A DNA stretch of 64,000 bases, from NCBI GenBank assembly GCA_028023455.1, contig JAQFVV010012447.1:248001-312000 (forward strand). Reading direction: 5' to 3'. Positions 35,795-46,276 of the stretch are shown one piece after another (positions within the stretch are counted from its first letter, which is position 1; every line of letters starts with the position of its first letter). A model generated the notes under the pieces. That model was not told where the DNA came from and did no database searches. It saw nothing but the letters and a program-made list of their open reading frames with translations. The DNA is from Epiperipatus broadwayi (taxonomy: Eukaryota; Onychophora; Udeonychophora; Euonychophora; Peripatidae). Both the position numbers and the translations under genes were made by a program.

Positions 35795-36760
35795 TCAGTA
35801 AATTTTATTGGTCAATTGCTGCTTTTTTCTACCAGCTATTTTTGTTGCAGTTTTTAAAAGTGTATCGCTTATTTTCCTATTAATGTCATTCAAATCTGAA
35901 TCATGTTCAAAATCTACTAATACTTGAAACCGATTTGTAAGTTCTAATTTAAATTCATTAGAATGTTCCTGAAGATTAGGAATATCAACTGTAAATATTG
36001 TTTTTCTTAATAATTTTTGTCTCTCTAGTTTTGCATTAACATGTATCTTACATCTTACTAATCGATGATCACTTCCTGTGTTAAATTTATTAAGAACATT
36101 ACAATCTTGAAATATGTATTTTCTGTTAGTCAAAATATAATCCAATTCTGCTGTACTTTCATTTGGATGCTTCCATGTCCATTTCCTTTTAACATTTTTT
36201 TCAAAAAAAGAATTCATAATATAAAGTTTTTCTTTGTCTGCAAACTCCACAAGTCTATGTCCTCTCTCATTCCTATTACCATAACCAAAATTACCTACAG
36301 CATTTTCATCTTTCATTTGTTTACCAATTCTAGCATTAAAGTCTCCCATAACAATTTTAAAATGTTGTTTACTCTGATCAAAAGCCTTTTGTACATCCAT
36401 ATAAAAATCTTCTACTACTTCATCACTATGAGAACTTGTTGGGGCATAAACCTGAATTATCTGCATTTGGTATCTGCTATTAAGTTGTAAAACTAATCTT
36501 GCCATTCTGTCTGATACACCATTAATCTCCACAATGTTATTCTTCCATTTTTTTATTTATAATGAATCCTACTTCACTTGTATTTCCAATATTTGTGCCT
36601 TTATAATAGAGTATATGCCCACTTTTTAAATCAATCGTTTCTTCATCTTTTCTTCTAACTTCACAAAGTCCAATAATGTCTCATTTAATATAAGACAGTT
36701 TTTCTTCTAACTCTTGCAATCTTCCTTCACTTGAAAGTGATCTGCAGTTGTAAGTACCTA
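35795..36760 (-). pseudogene. RTE endonuclease of LINE B
   Basis: The open part 35795-36532 (245 codons) includes VYAPTSSHSDE, GDFNARIG (catalytic Asp/Asn), ELDYILTNR and TGSDHRLVRCKI (catalytic SDH). The N-terminal part upstream (36533-36760) carries TYNCRSL and IIGLCEVRRKDEE (catalytic Glu) in a shifted frame with a stop. All key residues of the AP-type endonuclease are present across the two frames, better preserved than in LINE A. Confidence 0.9.
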
Positions 36761-37170
36761 AATAAAAAGTTGTCATCAAATGTCAACCTGAGTCCGCATT
36801 CAGGGGATTCTTAGCACCCTCTGCCTTTGGCCATCAACCACTGCCTTGGTTTGTGCCTTTACAACCTCCTGGGAATAAGGGCTATGATTTATTTTTGTCT
36901 GTCATGATTATGTATATTGGAAAAAAAATCTTAAACTTGGAGATAAAAAGCCAATAAACTCACCACGGTGGCTAATGCGTGTTGGTGAGCAGCCTATCCA
37001 TGTTCGTATACTATATGAATAATCACATAGTAATAGCAGCTGCAATGACAAGAACATATGTTGTGGACATTAGGAATTTTCCCTGCTCAGTTCCTTTAAG
37101 GCCTCCAAGAGGAATCAAAGAATCTCCTTTCAGTTAGTAGCAAACTCCTTTCTGCAACCCATATACCCAT

Positions 37171-38267
37171 ACAACCATTAATTTATACATATTAATATAT
37201 TTATCTTTAACTCTATAACTTTGTTTCTTTTATTTCTTACTTATATTTTCTTATTATTTCTTTATTTTATTTTTATTTTCATTTTATTCTTATTTTTTTC
37301 TTTTATTCTAGCTTATCTATCATTCCACATTTATTCTTTAATACATTACTATAACCTTTCCATTTTATTCTTATATATATTTATTATCTAATTTCTTTTA
37401 TTATCTTCTATTATTTTGTATATTTGTTCCTTTATTAATAATTCCTATTTTATTTCTATTCTTATCTTTATTTTATTTTTTCTATTCTCATTTTTTATTT
37501 TCATTTTATTTACCTCTCTATAAATTTCACTTCTCTTTCTACAACTGTAACTGAATTTTTTAAAAATTTAATAATAAATTTAATATTACTTGTTGCCTAT
37601 ATATAGCTGGCTGAATATTTTATATAACTAAAATAGGGATTATTCAAAGTTATTAATAATATTTTTATCACAATTTATCAGTGAAAAATATTAAATCTAT
37701 CATTTATATACTCTTTTATACTATCATTGGGAGTTTATTGGTTACTGTGAGACTTTCAAGATGTAATATGAACTTTTAAGATATAATATTTTTAAATATC
37801 AAGCATATAAAAATTACAATTGTATTTTGAGTATAAATAAAATCTCTTTTCTAAAATAAAAATGAATTCATTCTACATTTTCTTAAAAAGTAAATGAAAA
37901 AGAACTGATATACTAGCCTCACCTAAGGCTGGCATTTAAAAAAAATTCTTGCTGCTTAATAATAGCTTACTTCCAGATCACTTTCTTTAATTAAAGAATG
38001 AATTATTCAAAATTATTTTTAATATTTACACATAATTTATTTGTAAAAAAAAAAATTAATATACTCTCATGGAAGTTTATTCATTTCAGTTAGAATTTTT
38101 AGAAGACTATAAAATGAAAGTGAATTCAAACTCAAGTATAGATAGACTGTGTTATTGTGACATAACCGGCATTTCCAGAAAATAAAATTATCATTAACCT
38201 AAACTTTCAGACAAATATAATTGACTCTCTCTCTCTTATCTTTATATATATATATATAATAAAAAAC
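37171..38267. other. T-rich low-complexity stretch and AT-rich DNA, no gene
   Basis: From about 37200 to 37540 the + strand is strongly pyrimidine-biased, built from TTTTATTC/TTTATTT variants. The remainder is ordinary AT-rich sequence. Confidence 0.6.
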
Positions 38268-38375
38268 ACACAATTACTTGTCTACAAAACTGCTTTAATA
38301 TTTCAACCAGCAGACTGGTTTTCATCAGAAAGCACAACAAAAAAATATTAAAACAGCTTTATAGAAAAGTAATTG
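38268..38375. mobile_element. Small palindromic element with hammerhead (family C)
   Basis: Arms of about 43 bp (AAACACACAATTACTTGTCT... and ...AAAAGTAATTGTGTTTTT) surround a hammerhead on the - strand. A related, decayed segment lies at 44755-44835. Confidence 0.65.
38291..38334 (-). ncRNA. Type I hammerhead ribozyme, family C
   Basis: On the - strand: TGCTTT, CTGATGA (38322-38328), helix II AACCAG/CTGGTT with loop TCTG, GAAA (38301-38304), self-complementary ATAT and cleavage triplet ATT, then AAAGCA, which pairs perfectly with TGCTTT as helix I. All invariant core bases are present. Short palindromic helix III is typical of hammerheads that act as dimers. Penelope-like elements are known to carry such motifs. 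Confidence 0.72.
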
Positions 38376-38976
38376 TGTTTTTTATTAGTATTTTTATATT
38401 TTTTATTTTTTCTTGAGTTAGTTCATATATTTATATATATATAGAAAATGGTCGTTAAGTAGTTTATAGTTTCCTCAATTTCTGGATAGTAAAGATTTGA
38501 ATACTTTTCCATTCTTGTGTTACTTCCAGTGCAAGAATAGTTAAATATCCATTCACTGACCAATATTAGATTGTTATCTGGATTGTCTGTGTTGTGACTT
38601 CTTAAAAAAAAATCCCAAATTTACTGAAAAAATGTTCAACTTCTACTGGCTTGAATTTGAACTCAGTTCTGAGACATATACATTCGCACACTTAAATAGC
38701 ATTTATGACTAAATCAAAATAATGCACTTAATTGTTAAAACATGATGACTCACAGATAAGATAGCCTACTGCAAGACTAAGTATTTTATGTATTTTTTTA
38801 CGATAAAACAGTAAAAAAAAAGTCAATACTCAATATGGGCTCATGAGGATTTGTCATTTTACTTTCTTTAGAATAGACTCTATTCACCTTCACACCTCTC
38901 TTCCCACACTAATTAGAAGGTTAGTGGGTAGTTAAAATAAAAAGATGGAATATGTATATTAAAAAAACAAAAACAC

Positions 38977-39100
38977 AGATAACTAAAGCAAAACTCTCCA
39001 TACAGTACTGTATGGAGAGTTTTGCCTTTGTTTACAACAATTATGTGCTAATATAGAGATAGTGATCATGTGATGTTTAATGGTTTAACATAGATAACTA
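38977..39100. mobile_element. Palindromic family B retroposon, short copy 5, 9-bp target duplication
   Basis: AGATAACTA at 38977-38985 and 39092-39100. The insert has the hairpin TCTCCATACAGTACTGTATGGAGA followed by the inverted family head (GTGATCATGTGATGTTTAA), in the orientation opposite to the copy at 32.5 kb. Confidence 0.75.
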
Positions 39101-40305
39101 CTGTACTCTTCTTTGTAAGCCTTTTTTTACAAATTTTCTTGCAAGTCTATTAAAATTGCAAAAATGCTAGAGTAATATATTAAAATAAATAAGTAAACCA
39201 TAATCAAATGTGTATACACAGTATACTCACACATTTTTAGAAATAAGCAAAAATAAATGATGCGTTTCTTTGCGAAAGAATTCACTTTATAAAAATAAAT
39301 TTTCTAGGAAAAAATACCAAAAAAAAAAAAACAATTTACAACGTGCTCCGTTGTTCGGATGCGTGATTTAGAGTAGGAGTGACGAAGCGTACTCCGGAGC
39401 GCAAAGGACTGGGTTCCATTCCGTCACTTTTGAAGCATAAACTTTTTATGAACTTCCCATTAAAACCGCATTCGATTATCTATTTATTTATTCGACAGTA
39501 ATACACAAATCTAATGTAATAAAATAAAAATTAATAAAGTTGTTTGAATTTTTCTGTAGAAAATCAAAATAAACAGACGCTAATATTTATAAATAATTGA
39601 CAATTGCACAAATTTTTATTATATAAGTCATTAACGATTATTCATTAAGCGAATTTGATCTAGGATGTCTAATACATTTTAAGATTTAATATAAAACTAA
39701 AAATTGCATCTAAATATAGTATATACAGCAAGCAAATATTTAATTTTTTTTTAAAACCAAAGAGGTAATATGTGACATTTTATAATCCACAATCTAATAA
39801 GTTTCGCTAGAAAGTCGTATAAACCTCTCCGAAACGAAATAAAATTATTCACCATAATTTATTACTAAGACTCGGGAATGGCAAATTAAATAGTAAAAAA
39901 TAAACATTACTTTTATTAAAATTTCCGGTTATAGATGTATATTTCATTGATTGCTTAGGCATCCGAGTATCTACCTACGAATTATATCTTACATGTGTGA
40001 ATATAAGTGCGTGTTAGTATGCTAATTATTTTATTAAATTATTATTAAAAACACGCAACTGCCGCACATTAATGTTCATTGAGTTTAGACCTGCACATGC
40101 GCACAAAACTTTTTATAAGGATGTGCACCATATAATATTAATTTTTTCTCAAGATTATTGTCTAAACTTGAGAAACCAGTTTTATTTAACGCTGATTTCC
40201 ATTATTAGTACTGTGTAATTTTTATTTCTCACCGTTTAAATAAAAAATAATAAGCGAATGATAATGTTATAAACTTTTATTTTGGTTTTAAACGAAAGCG
40301 TTTTA
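39101..40305 (+). promoter_or_regulatory. Upstream region of candidate gene, CpG-richer than surroundings
   Basis: From about 39340 to 40305 CpG dinucleotides are noticeably more frequent than elsewhere in the window (for example around 39350-39425 and 40050-40105), as expected near a germline-active animal promoter. TGCACATGCGCA at 40092-40103 is one base from the NRF1 palindrome. A tRNA-like fragment lies at 39360-39428. Promoter function is inferred. Confidence 0.35.
39360..39428 (+). other. tRNA-Arg-like fragment or SINE head
   Basis: GGTTCCATTCC (39412-39422) fits the pol III B box. ACTCCGG in the preceding segment and GTCAC after the B box resemble the anticodon and 3' parts of an arginine tRNA with CCG anticodon. 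The acceptor and D arm do not fold, so this is not an intact tRNA gene; a degraded tRNA pseudogene or tRNA-derived repeat is more likely. Confidence 0.25.
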
Positions 40306-40656
40306 ATGCCTTCAGAAAAGAATATACTTCCAACCGAGGATACATCCGAATCTGAGAAAAGGCCTCGAGCTTTGTCGTCTAGGATAAAACGAAGCATAGT
40401 TCGTACCCTTTCTATACCTACAGTTAATCGCGGAGGTTATTTTGATGTTGATTCTAATTTGCAAGAAACGGAGAATGGGTATAATAACGAAGCCTTTGAA
40501 GACAGTAGCGAACAATTGACAGGTGAAGATCGCGACTGTGTCATTGATGTAGTTATTGTAGATCCAATAGATTGGTTTCAAATGAAATTCTTAGAATGGA
40601 GTCCAGGAGGGGTCCTCACTCTCAGAGATTTTCGTGCCATGAATTCTGATTTAGAG
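40306..40656 (+). CDS. Candidate first coding exon of an unidentified host gene
   Basis: An ATG at 40306 opens 117 codons up to GATTTAGAG, followed by GTACAG, a plausible splice donor at 40657; read-through soon runs into a T-tract and low-complexity residues. The protein begins polar and acidic/basic mixed (ESEKRPR, then SSRIKRSIVRT), has a phosphorylatable-looking LSIPTVNRGG segment, an acidic middle, and a hydrophobic, well-ordered end (CVIDVVIVDPIDWFQMKFLEWSPGG). Amino-acid composition is balanced, unlike the I/K/N/F-rich chance frames nearby, and it matches none of the retroelement families here. I do not recognise the protein. No further exon is evident in the next 23 kb, so the intron would be long. 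A retrogene or an unknown element is less likely. Confidence 0.5.
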
Positions 40657-42097
40657 GTACAGTTTTTTTTTTATTATTCCTGTTCTATTATCTTTCTTTT
40701 TTTTTTTTTTACTGTTTTATTAAACTCATTTTATAGTACTGTAATCAAATAAATTAAAACCGCAAATACTTTTCGCAATTATTTTTCAACACTTTGTTTG
40801 ATTATATATATATATGCTATTCTAGACAGAAATGGATTCGAATCCATAAAGTCTTCTGATTTATATATTTATTACTTTAAATTTTTAATATAGTAAAACA
40901 ACTTTTAATACACCACTGCAGGATAAAGCCCTTCACCACAGACTTCTAGTAAATAATAAATGATGATTATAAAGATTTTCCATTTTTGATTTATTTTTTT
41001 AACTATCAACTTAATGACTAATTTAGGATGAGTAACTAAATGTCCATTAGATTTTTACTTCAAAGAAATATCCTAGGCTTTTTGGAATCTGAAAAAAATT
41101 TCAAATCTTAAATAGCTCGAATTCAAATCCTATATCATGGATATTGTATAGGGATGCATTTTTATTACACCAGAAGGTTTTCTTTTCTAATATATTTAAT
41201 AAAAATTCAACCTATTAAATTCATTGAAATTATTAGTCACTAGCAATATAACAGAGCAACATAATAATGTTAATATAAACACAATATGAAGTTTTATATA
41301 TTTTAAAACTCTACACAAGTGAATATAAGTAGTATACTCTTCCATATACTTTAAAAAATATCAAGCTTAATAATAATTTGTAAAGCGCACTTGATTAGAG
41401 AACTCATTTACATTTTTTTAGCCATTAACATTAATATATCATAATAACTAAATATCAGTCAAATCAGAATAATTTTATAACAAGATAATTTATATGCAAA
41501 GAGAATTTGAATTTCACCAGCTATATAGAATTAATATACTGTTTATATGTACTAATAACTTTTATTAGTCATTCATTATCTTAGAGATTATCCAATAATG
41601 AATAATATTTCTGTAGCATAATTTTCACTACACCACTCTCACGCAAGATAAGGACTGCTGTCTATCCATTTTTAATACCTTGTGGAGGGGTGCAATCATA
41701 AGCATATGATCCAAAACATGATCTCTAAATGCACATTTTGTGCTGAACCAGCTTATATATATTTAATAAGCGTTTGTGCGATTTAAAATATATATTAATC
41801 ATAAGTTAAAAGCGTAAATAAATCGAATCATAGTATAAAATTCCAGAATTATGAAATTTCGTAATTTACGTTTTGGAAATATTAACCTTGTTCTTAATTT
41901 ACTTTTTCTATATATTCACTTTGTATTATTAATCGTATTGAATTGTTACAAAAAGAAAATTTATAAATAAATAAAGCTATGTATTTCCGTTTGCTATCAA
42001 TTCAGTATATTAGTTTGTTTACATTATTTGATCGATTTCAAATGATCTCGTTCATCACGAAATAAAGCATCCGTCATTTTGAGGAAGTTAAAATTTC
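40657..42097. other. Probable intron with repeat remnants
   Basis: A short RTE tail relic (CACCACTGCAGGATAAAG, 40912-40975), the dispersed repeat at 41555-41625 shared with 9.8 kb, a segment at 41635-41700 related to 62580-62660, and a truncated family A piece at 41725-41757 (AAAATGTGC next to GCTGGTTCAGCAC on the - strand, CTGATGA lost). No exon seen. Confidence 0.5.
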
Positions 42098-42191
42098 ATT
42101 CATATTATCAATTTAAAGTCAGACTTTCACACGACCTTCAACCATCCATGCTATCTCATACCGCTGATACCCTTGATCACATACATGTCGA

Positions 42192-42267
42192 AAAGATAAA
42201 TAATCACCAATACACGTATTTCGTGCTAAACCAGCACTCGTCAGTTGATCCAGATTATCATCTCCAC
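42192..42267 (-). ncRNA. Type I hammerhead ribozyme, family A, copy A5
   Basis: On the - strand: CTGACGA (42240-42246), perfect helix II GTGCT/AGCAC with loop GGTTT, GAAA (42221-42224), self-complementary ATACGTGT, cleavage triplet GTA. Helix I: ATCAA/TTGGT (one G-U), ATAATC/GATTAT, then AGAT/ATCT. Every invariant core base is present. This is the best-formed copy of the family. Confidence 0.78.
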
Positions 42268-42808
42268 CCATATATACAATCAAAGTGCAGCTTATATTAA
42301 GATAGCCAATCTTCATACTTTAATGAACAGGCTTCAAAACATTTCATCCTACAACTCTTCAGCCATCCATTTCATTGAAAATCTGATAATAGAATGCTCA
42401 AAGCCTACCTCAGTGCCAAGTTCCTCATCTTACCCATGTTGACCACAAGTCACTCTGACCCCTCATGTACAGGACATAATCCATTTACATACATAAGCGA
42501 GGGATCGCAGACCTTACAGCTGTAAAAAAAAAAATCATATTGCAAAATAAAGTGATGTAAGATCTGCCCATCCCTCATATATGTATGTAAATGGACTTAT
42601 CCTGTACATGAGGGGTCAGAGTGACTTGTGGTAACATGGGTAGGATGAGAAGGTTGGCATTAAGGTGGGCTTTGAGCATTCCATTATCAGATTTTCAATG
42701 AAAATGGATAGCTGAAGAGTTGTGTGATGGAGTGGTTTAAAGTTTGTCCATTAAAGTATGAAGACTGACTATTTTCATATAAACTGAGCTTTGATTGTAT
42801 ATATGAGT

Positions 42809-42885
42809 GGAGATGTTATTCTGGACCAACTGATGAGTGCTGGTTTAGCACAAATTACTTATATTGGTGATTATTTTTTTTTTCA
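42809..42885 (+). ncRNA. Hammerhead family A, decayed copy in the right arm
   Basis: CTGATGA (42830-42836) and helix II GTGCT/AGCAC are intact, and ACCAA/TTGGT of helix I is kept, but GAAA has become AAAT, which should abolish cleavage. Confidence 0.55.
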
Positions 42886-43038
42886 ACATGTATGTGATCA
42901 AGTGTATTAATGGTATGAGATAGCATGGATGTTTGTGGGTCAGGTGAAAGTCTTAGTTCAAACCCCCTATATATTACATATATAAGTGCAGGTATGAAAA
43001 ACTTATACTGTAGAAAAAATTCATATTATCAATTTAAA

Positions 43039-44754
43039 ATAAATATTACATACCTAAAACTATATTGTTTTCTAATTATAACTAATTTTCATGATAATGG
43101 TTGATTGGAACATTCTTATTGAATGTGATCACAACATGCATTAATAAATTGATAAGGCTTATTATAATTTAATATATATCTTTGAGATCGGTGTGTGTAA
43201 TCATCATCATCATTATCTTTCAAAGAACTTTTATTATATACAACTTTGGTTACAATTACAGATTTGTCCACACACCATTGAACAAAACAGTACTGAGTGA
43301 TAGCATTTGATTGATATTATAAACAGCATGAATCAGAGAACAAATGAAAATTACAGAAAAAAAACATTCCACAATCATATAATTGAATATTTTTTTACAT
43401 TGAATAATAATCACATGGTTCACAAGTTTTACTAGAAAATCTGATATTGTTTGTTGTGACTGTTCTATATTATTTCTCATGATTTATATCCTTTCAGAAA
43501 TCATTGCATCTTGTTAAACATTCGCATATGTAAATTAAGACTCACGTATTTGTATATAGACCTTATTCAGCATTTTTTAAAATCTCTTTGACGTGTTGTT
43601 TCTGTTTTGTTAGTAAAAATATTTGGATATCTAGGTTTATTATTGTCTATAAGAGTACATCTGATACACCATAAATTAAAAAGGGTGAAAGTGCTGGGAT
43701 GAAATGGTGGTTGTAATTATTAGCAAATGATCCTATAAGGCTGTTGATATTTTCCTTTTGTTGCAGAATATTACTGAGATCTTCGTTCTAATTTTTCAAT
43801 ACCCAGACATTCAAAAAAATGTGTGGTTGTGTGTGTCAATCTCTTTGTGACAAAAATTACACTGAAGGTGAATATTATATATTATAGGTGGGATTCTAAG
43901 TTTAGTTTTATTAAGAAGTTAAAATATTTTTGTTCTAGTGATCAGAATCTAAATTTGGACACAATTGTTTGTTCATGATGTTTAATATGGATTTTATTTT
44001 GTATTGGTGAAGGAAAAAGTTAAACAGAGCAATGAGTTCACTCCTCAGTATTTATATTTATTGGAGGGGGTGGGGCAAGGTAAAAAAAGGTTTTGAATAG
44101 ATCATAGTGTTTTTAAATGATGTTTTCAATATTTTTGATTTGAGGGTGGTCAGTCAATGGATCTATAGATTCTAGAAGGTCTTAGAGCACACGATGAGGT
44201 TATGTTAAGTGTTCTTTGTATTTTAAATATGCATATATTATGCAGTCTTCATCCAATGTGAGCAAGTAAATTTTGTAAATGTTTAAATGAGATGGCTGCT
44301 GTACATTTTCCTCACAGACATTTTCTTCATAGTGAATAAATGTGGTTGTTGTTTTTGTTATTATTATCATCATCATCATCATCATCGTGTTTGTATATTT
44401 TCATTTATATTTATTGAACTATGCTTGCAATTACTATTTAATTACTATTAATATATATTTATTTTAGTTTGTACTAACTATACTATTTAATTAATATGAA
44501 TAAATATTTCAGTTTTATATAAATGTTAATATGAGCACAGTCTATTTTTTTGTATACACACATTTATATATATATATATATTAAGTTTGCAATCTTTTGT
44601 GCTGTTTGATTACTACATAATGCCATTTTTTAAATGTACATTGAAATAAATTCGTCATTGATTGATTAAATTTTCTTTGTAAAATCTTTTAATTAATAAG
44701 GTTTTTGTTTTTTTGTCAAATATGTTATTTTTGAACACCACCATTTTTATATAT
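43039..44754 (-). mobile_element. Possible remnant of a non-RTE LINE in AT-rich DNA
   Basis: On the - strand, 43807-43864 translates to CNFCHKEIDTHNHTFFEC, the CxxC...H...C pattern found near the C-terminus of several LINE clades, followed by EKLERR. The neighbourhood (about 43230-44190) has higher complexity than its flanks but many stops. Clade not determined. A (CAT)n microsatellite lies at 44361-44386. The rest has no recognised feature. Confidence 0.35.
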
Positions 44755-44835
44755 ATTTCTTTCTGATAAAAACCAGTCCTCTGGTTGAAATATTAATTTT
44801 ATGCACAAGTAAATTTTTTTCAATATTTTATTATT
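44755..44835 (+). other. Decayed family C hammerhead
   Basis: CTGATAA (44763-44769; G8 changed), helix II AACCAG/CTGGTT, GAAA (44787-44790), then TATTAA. It matches the family C core at 38.3 kb with a disabling change. Confidence 0.5.
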
Positions 44836-44858
44836 TTTTTGTATATATTTTTGTTAGT

Positions 44859-44889
<31 letters not shown>

Positions 44890-44895
<6 letters not shown>

Positions 44896-46276
44896 ACCAT
44901 TTATTTATATATGGTACAAATATATTGGCATTTGGTAAAAACTAAGAAAAAGTAAATTTAGCGATCTTATTAAAAAGATGCAATTAAAATTTTTTTTAGT
45001 TTGTATAATTTTTTTTTTAAAACATACAATGAAAGTTAAATTTTTTATCCATATTTTTTTTATCTAATTAAAAATAAAAGTAAAATTTGGAAAGAACAAA
45101 TGACACACAAATTACTAATCCAGATAAGATAAAAGAAAAATCTCTTTAGCTAATTAAAGATGGCAGAATTATGCTAAAAAAATATAAAGACTTTTGTAAC
45201 TGAAAAATATAAAAGAATGCACAGGATTATCAACGTGTATTTTTGACAAAAACAAAAGTTATGAGCAGAAGTCTGAAAACTGGACTCTAGTATAAAAAGG
45301 AAGAGACTGGTTAGATCAAGGTCTTGGATTGTCTGTTTTTCTTTTGGCTAGTCCTGGATTACGGAATCCAGGACCACTCTACAATGAAATAATTCTTCAT
45401 GCAGAAGTAGACTGAAGCTTTTGACATTCATCATGAAGACTGTCAAACCCAGAAAAGCTTTCATGACTAGTCTTTAGAACCAAGACCAAGAAGAAGTTAA
45501 AACTAATGTCCACAAGCTCATTCTAACTCAGAAAAAAGTTATGCATAGTAATCTACAATCTTTGTGAACTCACCAAACTTATCGGTAATCTAAGATTAAC
45601 TTTTCTCGATTGTGACTTAAAGTTTGCAAACAATTCTTTAAAAAAAAGTTTAAAATAATCCCGATAGAGACTGTAATTTTATTATTCAAAAGACTCTTGT
45701 TTACCAAAAACTTTAATTGTTTAACTGTTATTTTTATTCATGCATTCATGTCTGGATTAGCATGTGTTCTTTCCAGTTTTATTTAATTAGTAATTTATCT
45801 TTAAACATTTTAATTTGTTAGAATAAAAATATTTATTTCTAATATCAACTTTTCATTGTATGTTATTGATGATTATTATTAAATTTATTAATATTAGTTT
45901 AGTAAGATTTGAAAATATAATTTACCTTTGCCAATATGTGTTGACTAAGCTCCAGGAATAATAATATCTAGAAAATAACCCTAGTTATGGTAAAATATGA
46001 TACCAATTCTTTTAAAAGCATTTTTTTTAATTTTCGAGACATGATGCGATGGATTTCAGCGGATTCGTATATGAATCCTTGTGCCCTTATAAGAGAAGTA
46101 AAAGCTGATTCCGCCGATAGCGTAAATCATAACAATTACTAGGTAGAGTTGATCAGGAAATATATATAGTTATGTTTTTAGAAATAGGAATGCAACTTTT
46201 TTCTTTTTCCATAACTTGATCAACTCATGCAGTTTATTGCATACAGAGACCTAGCAAAACATGGAAAACATTATGA
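44890..46276 (+). mobile_element. Solo LTR of the gypsy family
   Basis: Starts TATTGTACCATTTATTTATA and ends near AACATTATGATA, with the same order of landmarks as LTR1-3: TATAAAA (45291), GTTGATCAGG...CTTGATCAAC hairpin near the 3' end, total about 1,387 bp. It is clearly diverged from them and lacks the 194-bp duplication. It sits in a TA tract; the TA-rich flanks prevent a firm call of the target duplication. Solo LTRs arise by recombination between the LTRs of one element. Confidence 0.8.

Larger units (their letters stand above)
33744..37170 (-). mobile_element. RTE-type LINE, full-length copy B, with 10-bp target duplication
   Basis: ATATACCCAT lies at 33744-33753 and 37161-37170 and directly abuts the LINE ends: a (CAT)n tail at 33751-33770 (ATG repeats on the sense strand) and the 5' end GGGTTGCAGAAAGG at 37160. 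Length is about 3.4 kb including a 172-bp secondary insertion. It defines the complete extent of this RTE family. ORFs are interrupted by a few frameshifts, so it is a young but inactive copy. Confidence 0.88.
42098..43038. mobile_element. Hammerhead family A inverted dimer with perfect 20-bp target duplication
   Basis: ATTCATATTATCAATTTAAA is found at 42098-42117 and 43019-43038. Between them lies a 901-bp near-palindrome: left arm 42118-42520 (- strand unit) and right arm 42540-42985 (+ strand unit), meeting near 42530. Each arm has one hammerhead; the left is intact, the right is damaged. The long perfect target duplication shows that the inverted dimer entered as a single insertion and not by later rearrangement. 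It sits in the probable intron of the candidate gene. Confidence 0.82.

Noticed and set aside
42240-42290. Family A hammerhead read as a type III ribozyme (GTAT/ATAC helix III with the upstream TA repeat)
   Set aside because: The type I reading gives longer helix I pairing and compensatory changes across copies, whereas the type III reading leaves mismatches in helix I.
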